Assembly: GCA_021234155.1 (NCBI GenBank)
Contig: JAJEKV010000331.1
Span: 186,001 to 250,000, forward strand
Source of the DNA: Isoetes taiwanensis
Lineage: Eukaryota > Streptophyta > Lycopodiopsida > Isoetales > Isoetaceae
Length of the DNA: 64,000 bases
Direction of reading: 5' to 3'
Part shown: one piece after another, positions 35,291-46,311 of the stretch
How positions within the stretch are numbered: the first letter of the stretch is position 1
Layout of the letters: the number at the start of each line of letters is the position of its first letter
Program-made: the position numbers and the translations under genes
Notes under the pieces: generated by a model
What the model saw: only the letters and a program-made list of their open reading frames with translations
What the model was told of the DNA's origin: nothing
The model's database searches: none

Positions 35291-36406
35291 TATCAGGTTA
35301 GCGGATAATGGATATGAAGTGCTTGAGCAGATGGTATTACAAAATGTTTCTCTAGATGTTTCTACCCTTACCTCTGTGTTTAAAGCTTCTGGAAAAATAG
35401 GAGCAACAGATTAAGGCAGAGACATAGGAATGCCAATTGAAAAACATGGATTTATAACAGATCTTCATGTTGGAGGTGTCTCTACAATGCTTTGAACAGA
35501 TGGAAATAGATGATAGATAAATACAGTATTTCACCACGGTTTTTTCCTTCCTGCACAATCATGTTATTTATGTGAGGCCGACAACTTTCATGAGATCAGG
35601 GTTTGTTCTTCCTCTGAGGAAACATGAGTTGTTTTGCTCAATGCCAGTAAAACATATGGGGAAACATATGGGGAAGTAGAATTAGGAGTGAAATGCTTTA
35701 AGCAGCATGTTCACATGAATGTAAAAGATGCAAGTCTTTTTCGACTTGCAGAGAAAGCAAAAAGGAGTAAAAGAGGAAGATTTGGAAACTTGAGCAAACT
35801 GTTTGCAAACTGTTTGCCATCTGAAAGACGTACATTTGCTTCAGTATAATTGGCACTAAACTTCTGCTCCCCAGAGGGCATGTGCCAGAGCTGGATATGC
35901 TTCTAAGACCCATCCTTAATGAGTAGAAAGAAGCAACATTATGCAGGTATGCAGGAAAACAAGCCATAGCCTTTGGGCTTCTACATACAATAGTGATGGA
36001 AAAGTTCCAGGAGTCCTAAAGGATCATCTATTTCTCTGTATCTTTGTATCCTACGTCATATTAGGATTCTGCAAAATAATGGGTTCAGATGCATGGTCCT
36101 TCTTCCAAATGTATACAAACATATGCCTTTTGTTTAAGTTGTTCCCAGCTATAATATACTTTTCTTCTCTGGCTTGCTTGCAGATGCGAAGCATGCATAT
36201 GGCAGAGAACTCTTGACGAGTTTAATTCTAAAGGTAATCTCTTATTGCATTTGTGTATGCAGGCTAATTCATTGTTGAAGTCTGTATCTAGGCCGCCCTT
36301 TTCTTGCATTTGCATATAATCTAACCTGCTATAACAGTTTGTTTCTTTCTTTGCAAATGCCATGGTAGGCTACAAAAAATGAATTTGCCGGCTTTTTCCA
36401 ACACTG

Positions 36407-37116
36407 TTATGCTTTTGAAAGTATTACTCTGCACGCACTCTCAATGAATTGTAGGACATGACCACCATATGGAACCATCAACTTCGCCTTCGAATTCTTA
36501 AAACCCTGGAAAATGCCTGAATAAGCTTCCAGTTCCTCAAAATTCTGGACATCCATTTCCAGATACTGATAGAAACCAGGCATGTACTTAGCAAAATTAG
36601 CACCTATTCCATAGGCAAGTGCGTCTATTGCTAACATTGCCTCCTCATGGACTGTAGCACTCCTGCAAGCAAAAATTTTCAAATACAATGACATCATTTG
36701 GTCCGCATAACTTCTGAATCATTACTTGCAGCACACCACATAATAAAGCCTGCAATTCGCTCTCTTTTCCACGATCATCTAATGACATGACCTGCATCTG
36801 AAGTGTTTGGTCAAGTTTCTGCATAATCACTGGCACAAGGTGAACCACAACAGTTGCTGTATCCTCCGTGGAGCAACGAACCACCTCATACCACCTCATT
36901 TAATGTTTCATAAGCTGCAGAATGCAAACGGGAATCCGTTGCATCCTCCCTATCTGCGGGAGTTAACAGAGCCTCAATAATTCCATGGAAATACGGAGAC
37001 AATGGAGAAGAGATTCCTTTGTAGTCTTCATAACCTTGTGCCAGAAAATACAAGGCCCCACAAACTCTTTCGGCAACATTAGGAACATCCTTTACGCCTT
37101 CAATTAACGTCAGCAA
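36407..37116 (-). pseudogene. Importin subunit beta-1 fragment
   Basis: Read from 37,116: VPNVAERVCGALYFLAQGYE, then ADREDATDSRLHSAAYETLN, then RCSTEDTATVVVHLVPVIMQ, ESELQALLCGVLQVMIQKL, YADQMMSLYLKIFACRSATV, HEEAMLAIDALAYG and FAKYMPGFYQYLEMDVQNFE. It then jumps to LEAYSGIFQGFKNS. These are HEAT-repeat segments of importin-beta, the nuclear import receptor, in the right order. Breaks: a 10-bp duplication (GAGGTGGTAT) near 36,890-36,900 shifts the frame; about ten codons are lost with a frame change after VMIQKL (near 36,710); and roughly one hundred residues normally between NFEE and LEAYSG are absent, as if whole exons were skipped. The piece is inside the Helitron at 34,630-37,490 in antisense orientation. 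Confidence 0.85.
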
Positions 37117-37490
37117 TCCATGTGTGCTTTTTTAATGCGAAAACGTGGCCAAATGCAAGATGAATGTTTGCCTATATCAAATGAAAGGGCGCAATTTTGA
37201 TTGTGCGGTAAAAAAAATGCGCTTTGGAAATGTCGGAGGAACAAACAGATTTTCCAGGATTTTTTCCTTATGGCCTAGCGCCTCGCAGCCTCACTATCTT
37301 AAACAATGTTTAAGCAATGCACTGCAACACTAATAGTTCCATGTTTAAAGAAATTTAACGTAAACCAACCTTTAAACCCAAAAATCTAAATAACTCATTT
37401 CGAGTATTGTTCAAGTAAACAATCACATGGAATAATCACAAAAGATGAACAATCACATGTAAAGCCCGCCAACGGTGGGCAATTTACTAG

Positions 37491-37875
37491 TTTAAATAGG
37501 ACGCAATGGTATTTAAAAATGACCATGTAACTTGGTCCCTAGGGTACTTTTGCCCTGGATGACATGGCGAAGTCGAATCTCCATTCCGGAGCCTTCTGGA
37601 CGCTTGCTTAAGACAAAACATTTGGGTTTCTACACCGGGCCGACGGAGGACGCCAGCGGTTTGATAAGTTCTGCCGGACCGATCTTGATTTTTTTTTTTG
37701 AACTTGCTCGAAGCAAGTTACTTGAACAAGAATTCAACGGCCTGGGATAGGGAAACCCGAGCTCGGAGGGGGGGCATTGGCATTTGCCCTCCCTGAGGAG
37801 ATTGGCAGAAAGGTCGCCTTCGGCAACCTTTCCCGAGGTCCGCCTCCCAGGGCCGGGGACTCTTCCCTCCCCGGT
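37491..37875. other. GC-richer spacer before the satellite
   Basis: Contains a T-run (37,690-37,699), a GGGGGGGC-type run and CCGAGGTCCGCC/GGGCCGGGG words. Composition differs sharply from the AT-rich surroundings. No gene recognised. Confidence 0.4.
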
Positions 37876-39860
37876 GAGCCACCTTGGCATGTTGGAGCCC
37901 ACGTGGCATAATGGAGTCCATGCGGCATGTTTGAGCCACCTTGGCATGTTGGAGCCCACGTGGCATAATGGAGTCCATGCGGCATGTTTGAGCCACCTTG
38001 GCATGTTGGAGCCTAGGTGGTATGTTGGAGCCCACGTGTCATGTTTTAGCCACCTTGGCATGTTTGAGCCACCTTGTCATGTTGAGCCACCTTGTCATGT
38101 TTGAGCCACCTTGGCATGTTTGAGCCACCTTGGCATGCCACCTTTGAGCCACCTTGACATGTTTGAGCCACCTTGGCATATTTGAGCCTGGGTGGCATGT
38201 TGGTGCCTAGGGTGGCATGCCACGAGCCACCTTGGCATGTTGGAGCCTAGGTGGCATGTTGGAGCCCACATGGCATATATTGGATACCTTGGCATGTTTG
38301 ACTAGATGGCATGTTGGAGCCTAGATGGCATATTTGAGTCCCCTTGGCATGTTTGAGCCTAGGTGGCATGTTGGCAAAAAAGGTGGCATGTTTGAGCCAC
38401 CTTGGCATGTTGGAGCCTAGGTGGCATGTTTGAGCCACCTTGGCATGTTGGAGCCCACGTGGCATAATGGAGTCCATGTGGCATGTTTGAGCCACCTTGG
38501 CATGTTGGAGCCTAGGTGGTATGTTGGAGCCCACGTGGCATGTTTGAGCCACCTTGGCATGTTTGAGCCAACTTGTCATGTTGGAGCCTAGGTGGCATGT
38601 TTGAGCCACCTTGGCATGTTGGAGCCTAGGTGGCATGTTGGAGCCCACATGGCATGTTTGGGCTACCTTGGCATGTTTGACCCTAGGTGGCATGTTGGAG
38701 CCTAGATGGCATGTTTGAGTCCCCTTGGCATGTTTGAGCCTAGGTGGCATGTTGGAGCCTAGGTGGCATGTTGGAGCCCCAGCGTGGCATGTTGGAGCCT
38801 AGGTGGCACATTGGAGCCTAGATGGCATGTTGTAGCCCGCGTGGCATGTGTGAGCCACCTTGGCATGTTGGAGCCTAGGTGGCATGTTGGAGCCCGTGGC
38901 ATGTTTGAGCCACTTTGGTATGTTTTAGCCAAGGTGGCATGTTGGAGCCTAGATGGCATGTTTGAGCCACCTTGGCATGTTGGAGCCCGCGTGGTATGTT
39001 TCAGCCACCTTGGCATGTTTTATCCTAGGTGGCATATTGGAGCCTAAGTGGCATGCTTGGGCCACCTTGCATGTTGGAGCCTAGGTGGCATGTTGGAGCC
39101 ACGTGGCATGTTTGAGCCATCTTGCCATGTTTGAGCCACCTTGGCATGTTTATGCCACCTTGGCATGTTTGAGCCTAGGTGGCATGTTAGGAGCCAAGGT
39201 GGCATGTTAGAGCCCTAGGTGGCATGTTTGAGCCATGACGGCATGTTGGAGGCTAGGTGGCATGTTTGAGCCACCTTGTCATGTTTGAGCCTATGTGGCA
39301 TGTTGGAGCCTAGGTGGCATGTTGGAGCCTAGGTGGCATGTTTGAGCCACCTTGGCATGTTTGAGCCACCTTGGCATGTTGGAGCCTAGGTGGCATGTTG
39401 GAGACTACGTGGCAAGTTTGAGCCACCTTGGCATGTTAGAGCCTAGGTGGCATGTTGGAGCCCACGTGGCAGATTTGAGCCACCTTGGCAAGTTGGAGCA
39501 TAGGTGGCATGTTGGAGCCTACGTGGCATGTTTGAGCATGTTGGAGCCTAGGTGGCATGTTTGAGCCATTTTGTCATGTTGTTGGAGCCTAGGTGGCATG
39601 TTGGAATTAGTTGGCAGCCTAGTTGGCATGTTGGAGCCTACGTGGCATGTTGGAGCCTAGTTGGCATGTTGGAGCCACGTGGCATGTTGAAGGAGGTGGC
39701 ATGTTGGAGCCTAGGTGGCATTTTTGAGCCACCTTGGCATGTTTGATCCTAGGTGGCATGTTGGAGCCAACTTGGCATGTTGGAGCTCAATGGCATGTTG
39801 GAGCTCATGTGGCATGTTGGAGCCACGTTGGCATGTAGGAGCCCACGTGGCATGTTGGAC
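37876..39860. repeat. 19-bp satellite array, about one hundred units
   Basis: The unit is GAGCC + 5-6 nt core + GGCATGTTG/T. The arms GCC and GGC are nearly constant, while the core varies: ACCTT, TAGGT, CACGT, TAGAT, TACGT, AAGGT. A three-unit higher-order repeat of 57 bp is exactly duplicated at 37,876-37,932 and 37,933-37,989 and recurs near 38,430. All long frames across the array (PRWLKHA- or GMLEPRWHVGA-type) are products of the repeat and are not genes. Units degrade towards the right end. Confidence 0.95.
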
Positions 39861-40520
39861 CACAATAACCTAGCAACCCACAGGGTTTACGTTTTGGAGG
39901 CCAAAACATGGTCGACTTATGCATAATGCAATATCATCCATAAGCATATTGAGAAATCCTCAAACTAAGTATCTTAAAAAAGGAAGTTACAATGAGAAAG
40001 AATTAGATAGTTAGGCATTACCCACTAATCTAAATAATGTAAGAACTGCTGGATAAGGTTACGGTTACGGTAGGGGTGAACTTTCCTGATGGGACACGAG
40101 CAACTAATTTTCACCATCGCCTAGATAAATCACACTAAGTCTAGACCGAGAAAATAATTTCAGATAAACAAATTAAGTAGTGCCAAATGGATAGTTAATC
40201 GTTTCAAATAGGAATTGTCAATTCTATTGCATCCATACTCCTTAGGAAGCTTAGTCAACGATTTAAAGGATTCCTATGCGTATATGACAAAGATATTCTG
40301 ATGCAATTGTTTGGAATTGGGGAGCTGCCAAACTATAATGTCTAGCCGTGATGGTTTAGAGGATTACCATGCAGAGGAGCTCGATACCTTCAGGCACATG
40401 ACTCCGGAAGCAAGGTTTTCCCCTAAGCAAGGTTTTCCCGAGTTTGTGTTTAGGTTTAAGGTGTTAGCCTGTGGTATTTTGCTTGATGGCTCCAACAATT
40501 ACATCTCTAATTCTCGATTG
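39861..40520. other. No gene seen
   Basis: Unique-looking AT-rich DNA between the satellite and the following tandem duplications. No motif was found. Confidence 0.45.
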
Positions 40521-40648
40521 CAAATCGCCTAAGTGCAATAAGTTATCTTGTTTTTCAAAGAACCATTGGATTCTTAGTGCAAATCGTCTAAGTGCAATAA
40601 GTTATCTTGTTTTTCAAAGAACCATTGGATTCTTAGTGCAAATCGTTA
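40521..40648. repeat. 59-bp tandem duplication
   Basis: Units start at 40,521 and 40,580 (CAAATCGCCTAAGTGCAATA, with one change), with the beginning of a third at 40,639. The copies are nearly identical, so the duplication is recent. Confidence 0.95.
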
Positions 40649-40749
40649 GAAAGAACCATTGGATAAGATAAATTAGATACAATTAAAACCATTGGATGAC
40701 GTGGATAAGTATTGGATCGCCTATAGCGAAACCTTAGTACCAACTAGAT

Positions 40750-41240
40750 ATAGGCATGGTTTAATGGTGTTCCACCAATGATATCCAAAATGGGGGATAA
40801 TGTATGTAGTCTTGCCATTTTATAATGCTTGGGGATTTGTTGCAATGGTCCTATTCCCCATAAACAATTACATCTCAAATTCTTAATGGTCTAAATTATA
40901 CCAAGATGTAGGAACGGTTTAATGGTGTTCCACTAACGATATCCAAAATGGGGAATAATGTTAGGATATTGCATGGTCTTGCCATTTTAATGCTTGGGGA
41001 TTTGTTGCAATGGTCCTTTCCTCCATAAAGAAATACATCTCACAATTTTTAATGGTTTGTTATGCAAAAAATGTAGCGTGGTTTAATGGTCTTTCTCTAA
41101 CAATATCCAAAATGTTAGGATATTGTTAGGATTTTTGCGTGGTCCTATGACATTAATGCTTAGGGATTTGTTGCAGTGGTCCTGCACCCCCTCAAGGAAT
41201 ACAAATCAAATTCTTGATGGTTTTGTTATGCAAAAATAGG
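40750..41240. repeat. Tandem array, about 160-170 bp unit, three copies
   Basis: GGTTTAATGGTGTTCC recurs near 40,757 and 40,917 and in altered form near 41,089. Each is followed by ATATCCAAAATG, GCTTGGGGATTTGTTGCA and CAATGGTCCT-like words. The third unit is more diverged. Confidence 0.9.
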
Positions 41241-41299
41241 CATTAAGTAATTGAAGTAGTTGAAGTAACTTGTCTTACATGGAATACTAGTATAAGGAC

Positions 41300-41800
41300 A
41301 TGTGATCGCCTGCATCACATGTAGCAAATCAAGTACTCTGGTCCTACCACTATAAAGACCCGTGATATGGAAGGATAGGACATGTAGAGAATCAAGTATT
41401 CTTTCCTACTTCTATAAAGACATGTGACAATAGAAGTATTACACATGTCGTAATTCATGTATTCTTTCCTACAATGCCTTAGCAAATAAAAGTACTTTTG
41501 TCCTACTACTATAAAGACATGTGACATGGGAGCATACAACATGTAGAGAATCAAGTATTCTTTCCCACTTCTATAAAGACATGTGACAATAGAAGTATTA
41601 CACATGTCGTAATTCATGTATTCTTTCCTACAATGCTTTAGTAAATAAAGTACTGGGTCCTACTACTATAAAGACATGTGAATGGAAGCGTAGGACATGT
41701 AGAGAATCAAACATTCTTTCCTACATCTATAAAGACATGTGACAATAGAATCATTAGACATGTAGAAATTCAAGTATTCTTTCCTACAAGTGGATTATAT
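41300..41800. repeat. Tandem array, about 158 bp unit, three copies
   Basis: Starts of GTCCTACTACTATAAAGAC occur at 41,341 (one change), 41,500 and 41,657. Each is followed by CATGTAGAGAATCAAG and a second TATAAAGACATGTGACAATA. A partial unit precedes the first. Each unit contains the sub-duplication TATAAAGACATGTGA twice. Confidence 0.9.
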
Positions 41801-42597
41801 TCTAAAATGACATGTCACAATAGAGGAAACTACAAAAAAAGGATGTTTTAGTCCAATTGAAAAAGAACACCATTATCGAACAAAACCATACCTCCACAAA
41901 TCCACATGTAGGATTCTTTGAAAACAGGACATGTAGACCTACCAAAACCGATGTTTTCCACAAAGTGGACCAAAACCGGGGGTGAGTGTGCTAGAAAATT
42001 AGACCAGTCTTTGATCGATAACTTTGATAGTGGTCTGTGCATTTAGAAGGCTATTTTTACATATATTTGTTTTCTTTTGTGATGGATTGCTATTCATTTT
42101 TCTTGCAGCCGGTTCCTGTGGAGTGGATTTGCAAAAGAATGTTTCTTCTTTCACCGGGTCTGGTCTAAGATGACATTTTCAATTCGACCGATTTTTGCGG
42201 GTGAGTTTTACACAACGAGGCTTGCAAGTGCAAAACATCACGGTTTAGGTAAATTTGTAGATTAGACTTCAAGTCCATTCCACCTATTTTGAAGTATGAA
42301 AAGTTCTAATGCTATTGTTTGTATTAGGGCAAGTTACATGACTGTTTTTGTCTTTCATAGCAAGTGATAATTTGCTTTTGAGCAAGGGGCATTGAAATCA
42401 GATGGGCTTCAAAAACTTCAAAGCAAGAATATCTTATTCGGACCAGACTTAGAGTTAGATCTGCAAAAAACATATATACCATTTGAAACAATGCAACTGC
42501 ACTAATGAACTGCATAATTTTAAACTATCTTACGATGCCACCATTGGCAGAATCTATATTTAATTGGCAGAATCTATATATGAATGAAATAACAGTC
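41801..42597. other. No gene seen
   Basis: AT-rich DNA with frames below 65 codons and no motifs. Confidence 0.45.
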
Positions 42598-43135
42598 CTT
42601 AGCCATTTCCAGCTCTAATTCCATTCATAAAATATAGTAGTGTTAACATCTAACTTTGATATCAAAATCAATAGCCATTTCCAACTCTAATTTCTTTCAT
42701 AAAGATCTCACGAGTAAAACATATGCAATGGTCATTTGGTTGCCATAGAATCTTACATGATGAAGCTATTTGGAGCATTACTGTATGGTATCCTCCTATG
42801 ATTATATGAGCAACAAGAAGCAATAACAGTTTTGTAGCCTAACAGCATATCAAATGAATATCAGTAGTATTAACAGCTATTCCAATATGCAGTCCATAGC
42901 CATTTCCAGCTCTAATTCCTTTTATAAAATATCAGAGGTATTAACGTCTCATCATGAAATGGTGCCCAGCCATTTTCAGCTCTAATTCCTTTCATAAAGA
43001 TCTGTTGAGTAAAATATATGCAATGGCCATTTGGCTATCATAGAATCTTATATGGTGAAGCTACTTGGAGCTTTATTGTGTTGTACTCCATTATAATTAT
43101 ATGATTATATGAGCAATAAAAAGCAATAGCAGATC
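42598..43135. repeat. About 295-bp tandem duplication, diverged
   Basis: Copies at about 42,598-42,835 and 42,893-43,135 share AGCCATTTCCAGCTCTAATT, ATATGCAATGG, CATTTGG and AGCAATAA-type words in the same order. Each copy itself contains two AGCCATTTCCA-type starts. Confidence 0.8.
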
Positions 43136-43400
43136 TGAAGAAATTGTACTTAAAATGCACATTATAAGTAGGTGGAATTCTTCGTGGCGGCGGTCATTCT
43201 TTGTACCAAAGTATTGAACAAGTGATGTAAGTTTGTGCTAACCTATCAAGCATATACATATTGCATAACTCTCCATGTGTAACTTTTTTTTAATTATTTT
43301 TTTCCCAAACATGCACATTTTACTGTAAACGTGGACATTTTACTGAAAACACGGATAGAAGAGCTCCAATCTGGTTGAAAATAGGTTCGAAATTACACAA

Positions 43401-45305
43401 TCTTATATTATAATGTTATACCGTAAGTGTGTAGTGCATCGAGCCCTAATTTGAATAGCCGAGATCATATAGATGGATCCGAAGGCCTAGATTTATTGCA
43501 CGACTTACCAACACTGTGATTGGTCATGCTTGGATCTCTTAAGGGGAAAGGGTAAAATGAAAAGGGGAAAAGGAAAGGGAAGTGGAAAGAGAGAATGTGA
43601 AGGCAAAAAGGCATGGGGAAAAGGGAAAAGGGTAAAAGGAAAAGGGAAAAGGGTGGGGATAAGAGAAGAGAAAAAGGCATGGAAAACGAAAAAGGGAAAT
43701 GGAACCTGGAAAAAGGGCACGAGGAAAGGAGGAAGAGATAAAGTGGAAAAGGTAAAATGGAAAGGGCATGAAAAAAAAAAAAAGGAAAGAGGAAAAGGTT
43801 GAAAAAGGAGAAAATGAAGGAGAAAAAAAAAACCATGGAAAAAGGGGAGGAGAAAAAGCATGGGAAAAGGAAGGAGCATGGGAAAAGAGGGAAAAAGAGA
43901 AGCGTTGTGGAAAAGAGGAAAAACACATGGCATAGGAAAAGGAAAAAAAAAAAAAAAAAGATGGAAAGGGAAGGGAAGGGAAGAAACGCATCAAGAAAAG
44001 AGGAAGAGTGAAAGGTTGGAAAAATGAGGAAAAGGGAAGGGACAAGGGGGAACAAGAAAATGATGGGGAGAGGGGAAAAGAAAAGGGGCATAGAAAAAGG
44101 GCAAGTGAGAAGAAAGAAAAGGAAAGGGAAAAGGGGGAAAGGAAACCTAGGTAAAGGTCGCAAGGAAAAAGAAAGAGGGAAACGAAAAAAGGGAAGGGGG
44201 GAAGGGCATGAGAGAAAAGGGAAGAGGAAAATGGTGAAGAAAGGGAAAAAAGAAAAAAGGGAAAAGAAAAGGGGCAAGAGAGAAAGGGTGGGGAAAAGAG
44301 GAAAATGGGTATAGGAAATAAGAGAATAAAACAAATGTGCAAAAGGCATGGAAAAGGGAAAAGGAAAAGGAAAGGAAGGGAAAAAGTGCAAGAAAGTGAA
44401 AAGGATCGGCAAAGGAGAAAAAACGGAAAGAAAGGAAACGGGAAAAAAAGGGAAAGGGAAAGGGAAGGTGGGAGTGATGGAGGGGAGGGAAAGGGAAAAA
44501 GGACATGAGGAAAGGAAAAGAGAAAAAAAAAAGGAAGGGTTGAAAGAAGGGAAAATTGCACGGGAAGAGGGAAAGGGTGGGAAAAGGAGGAAAAGGAAGC
44601 ACGGAAAAATAGAAAGAAGAAAAGGGTGGGAAAAAGGGTATGGGAAAAGGGAAATAGAAAAAAAAAAAGAATGGAAAAGGGGGGGAAAGAGAGAGAGGCA
44701 GGGGAAAAAAGGAAATGAGGAAAATGGAAAATGAGAATGTAAAAGGGAACATGGAAAAGGGAAAATAGGGAAAGGGTGAGGAGATGGAAAAAAAAAAGAA
44801 AAAAGGGCATGGAAAACGGGAGGGAGAAAAGAAAAATGGAAGGGAAAAGGGCACACAAAAAAAGGAGGAAAAGATTGGGAAAAGGAGGAAAAGAGAAGGG
44901 AAAATAGGCATGGAAAAAGGGCTTAAAGAGTAAAAAGGTTGAGAAAAAAAGGAAGACATGGAAAAAGGGTGGGGAAAAGAGAAGGCATAAAAAAAGAGAA
45001 AGGGAAGGAAAAGGGCAAAGGAAAAAGAGAAGAGGGAAAAGGTGGAGAAAGGAGCAAAAGGGAAGGGAAAAAGGTTATCGGGAACAGGGAAGGGGGAAGG
45101 AAAGGGATGGGAAAACAAGGAAACATGTGAGAAAGACGAGAAAAAGAAGGAAAAGGAAAAAAAAGTAGAGAAAATAAGAAAAAATGAAATGCGGGATAGA
45201 GCAAAAGGGAAAGGGAAAGGGATAGGGATAGGGCTTTTCTCACTGCATCCCAAAGCATTTACAGGCTCTCAACTTATGCCCAGCAACGCTGGGCACCATT
45301 ACTAG
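43401..45305 (+). mobile_element. Full-length Helitron filled with purine-rich DNA
   Basis: The 5' end is A|TCTTATATTATAATG at 43,401, preceded by A at 43,400. The 3' hairpin GCCCAGC AAC GCTGGGC lies at 45,278-45,294, followed by ACCATTA and CTAG (45,302-45,305), then T. Between about 43,538 and 45,235 the sense strand is almost wholly A and G (AAAGGGAAAAGG-type words with scattered GCATGG). The subterminal segments at both ends are normal sequence. No protein gene is present. Long Phe/Pro/Ser-rich frames on the opposite strand and Lys/Arg/Glu/Gly-rich frames on this strand are composition artefacts. Confidence 0.85.
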
Positions 45306-45469
45306 TTGAATATTATTGATTTTCTTTTGTTGCATTCCACGGGGGATTACCCGGTTGATTCTTAGGTCAGAGAATCCCTGCTTTGTTGATACGTAAAGGT
45401 TTCCACATTCAACCCATTTTTCATTTTCATCTTCATCTATTTATTCATGTAGTAATTCTGTTGTGTAGA

Positions 45470-46165
45470 TATTCGGGTTGTTCCAACGTACTAAATATTG
45501 ATTTGACAGCAAAAGATAAACTCATTGTCTTGGATTTAAATGGTGTGTTGGTAAAAACTTTTGGTGCAAATGAACACATACGCTTGGAATCAAGATTGAC
45601 AATGACATACACTAGCAGAAAGAAAGTGATATTCAGACCGTGATGTTGTTCTTCCCCAAGACTTTGTTCTGGTATGTTGTGTTGGTATCGGTCATCAATG
45701 CAACTCTCTAATGTGGAAGATGTGCTGCAAGTACTATGTCCAGATTTGAGGGACAAATTTCTATTTGTATGGGGACAAGAAAAATGTGTGAAGACCAGTT
45801 TTTCCCACCCTGACAAACATGGATGTCCAGTCATGATGAAGCCACTTGAGAAAATATATGAGTCATACCCAAGATTCAAAGGTATTAAGACTTTGCTTCT
45901 TGATGATTCATTATACAAGTCTTACCTTAGCAGCCCCTGGAAACTTCTGCTAGTACCTGCATTCAAGATGGATGTCTGTGATGAAGTGCTAACAGTACTC
46001 ACCCCAAAGATAGAAGGAATACCGCAGCCAAGGCGAGGAAAAAATGAAGTTACTGGTGAAGAACACACACAATTGCATGCCCCGCCTATGACGGATAGAA
46101 AAGATTATGAAGTTATGCTTGGAAAGACTTTTCGAAAAAACAATTGCACTTGTGCACCCTTGTGA
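45470..46165 (+). pseudogene. FCP1-type phosphatase homology fragment
   Basis: One frame (45,470-45,640) reads SNVLNIDLTAKDKLIVLDLN then GVLVKTF, the position of the FCP1 DxDGT motif but altered to DLNGV. After a stop, a second stretch (45,674-46,165) reads NVEDVLQVLCPDLRDKFLFV, WGQEKCVKT, YPRFKGIKTLLLDDSLYKSY and VPAFKMDVCDEVL, ending KNNCTCAPL. The WGQEKC and LLLDDSLYKSYL motifs match VYGQEQC and LVDDSLHKGFLN of the copy at 7,141-10,289, so both derive from one family. The segment lies between two oppositely oriented Helitron 3' ends (45,305 and 46,312). It is interrupted by a stop at 45,641 and a frame change and lacks an identifiable start; some interruption could be intronic. Confidence 0.7.
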
Positions 46166-46311
46166 ATGAGGAATTGAAGAAAGTTTATGGTGATGAAGAT
46201 TGTTATCCTCCATTACTGTGATTAAGCCTGAGACATTTATGATTATTGGCCTGATTGTCATTTATTTAGGCCAAGGAATCCTACACTTTTCATGTACATC
46301 TTTATCTTATA

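Larger units (their letters stand above)
34630..37490 (+). mobile_element. Full-length non-autonomous Helitron carrying two gene fragments
   Basis: The 5' end is A|TCCTATATAATAATGTT at 34,630, with subterminal GCCCTAGATCGGGCGGT shared with the element at 50,440. The 3' end is a GCCCGCC AAC GGTGGGC hairpin (37,464-37,480) with one G-T pair, then CTAG at 37,487-37,490 followed by T. No terminal inverted repeats or target-site duplication are seen, as expected for A|T insertion. Inside lie an LRR receptor-kinase fragment and an importin-beta fragment, both on the strand opposite to the Helitron sense strand. No Rep/helicase is encoded. Pairing these two ends as one element is an inference from spacing and orientation. 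Confidence 0.7.

Noticed and set aside
37630-39746. Frames encoding PRWLKHA- or EPRWHVGA-type repeats
   Set aside because: Translations of the 19-bp satellite, open in several frames on both strands.
37876-39860. CRISPR-like array (constant arms, variable centre)
   Set aside because: The unit is only 19 bp, the variable part is 5-6 nt drawn from a few recurring alternatives, and the context is eukaryotic.
43465-45258. Very long Phe/Pro/Ser-rich open frames on the minus strand and Lys/Arg/Glu/Gly-rich frames on the plus strand
   Set aside because: They come from purine/pyrimidine bias, which removes most stop codons. Several frames are open at once on each strand, and none has motif structure.
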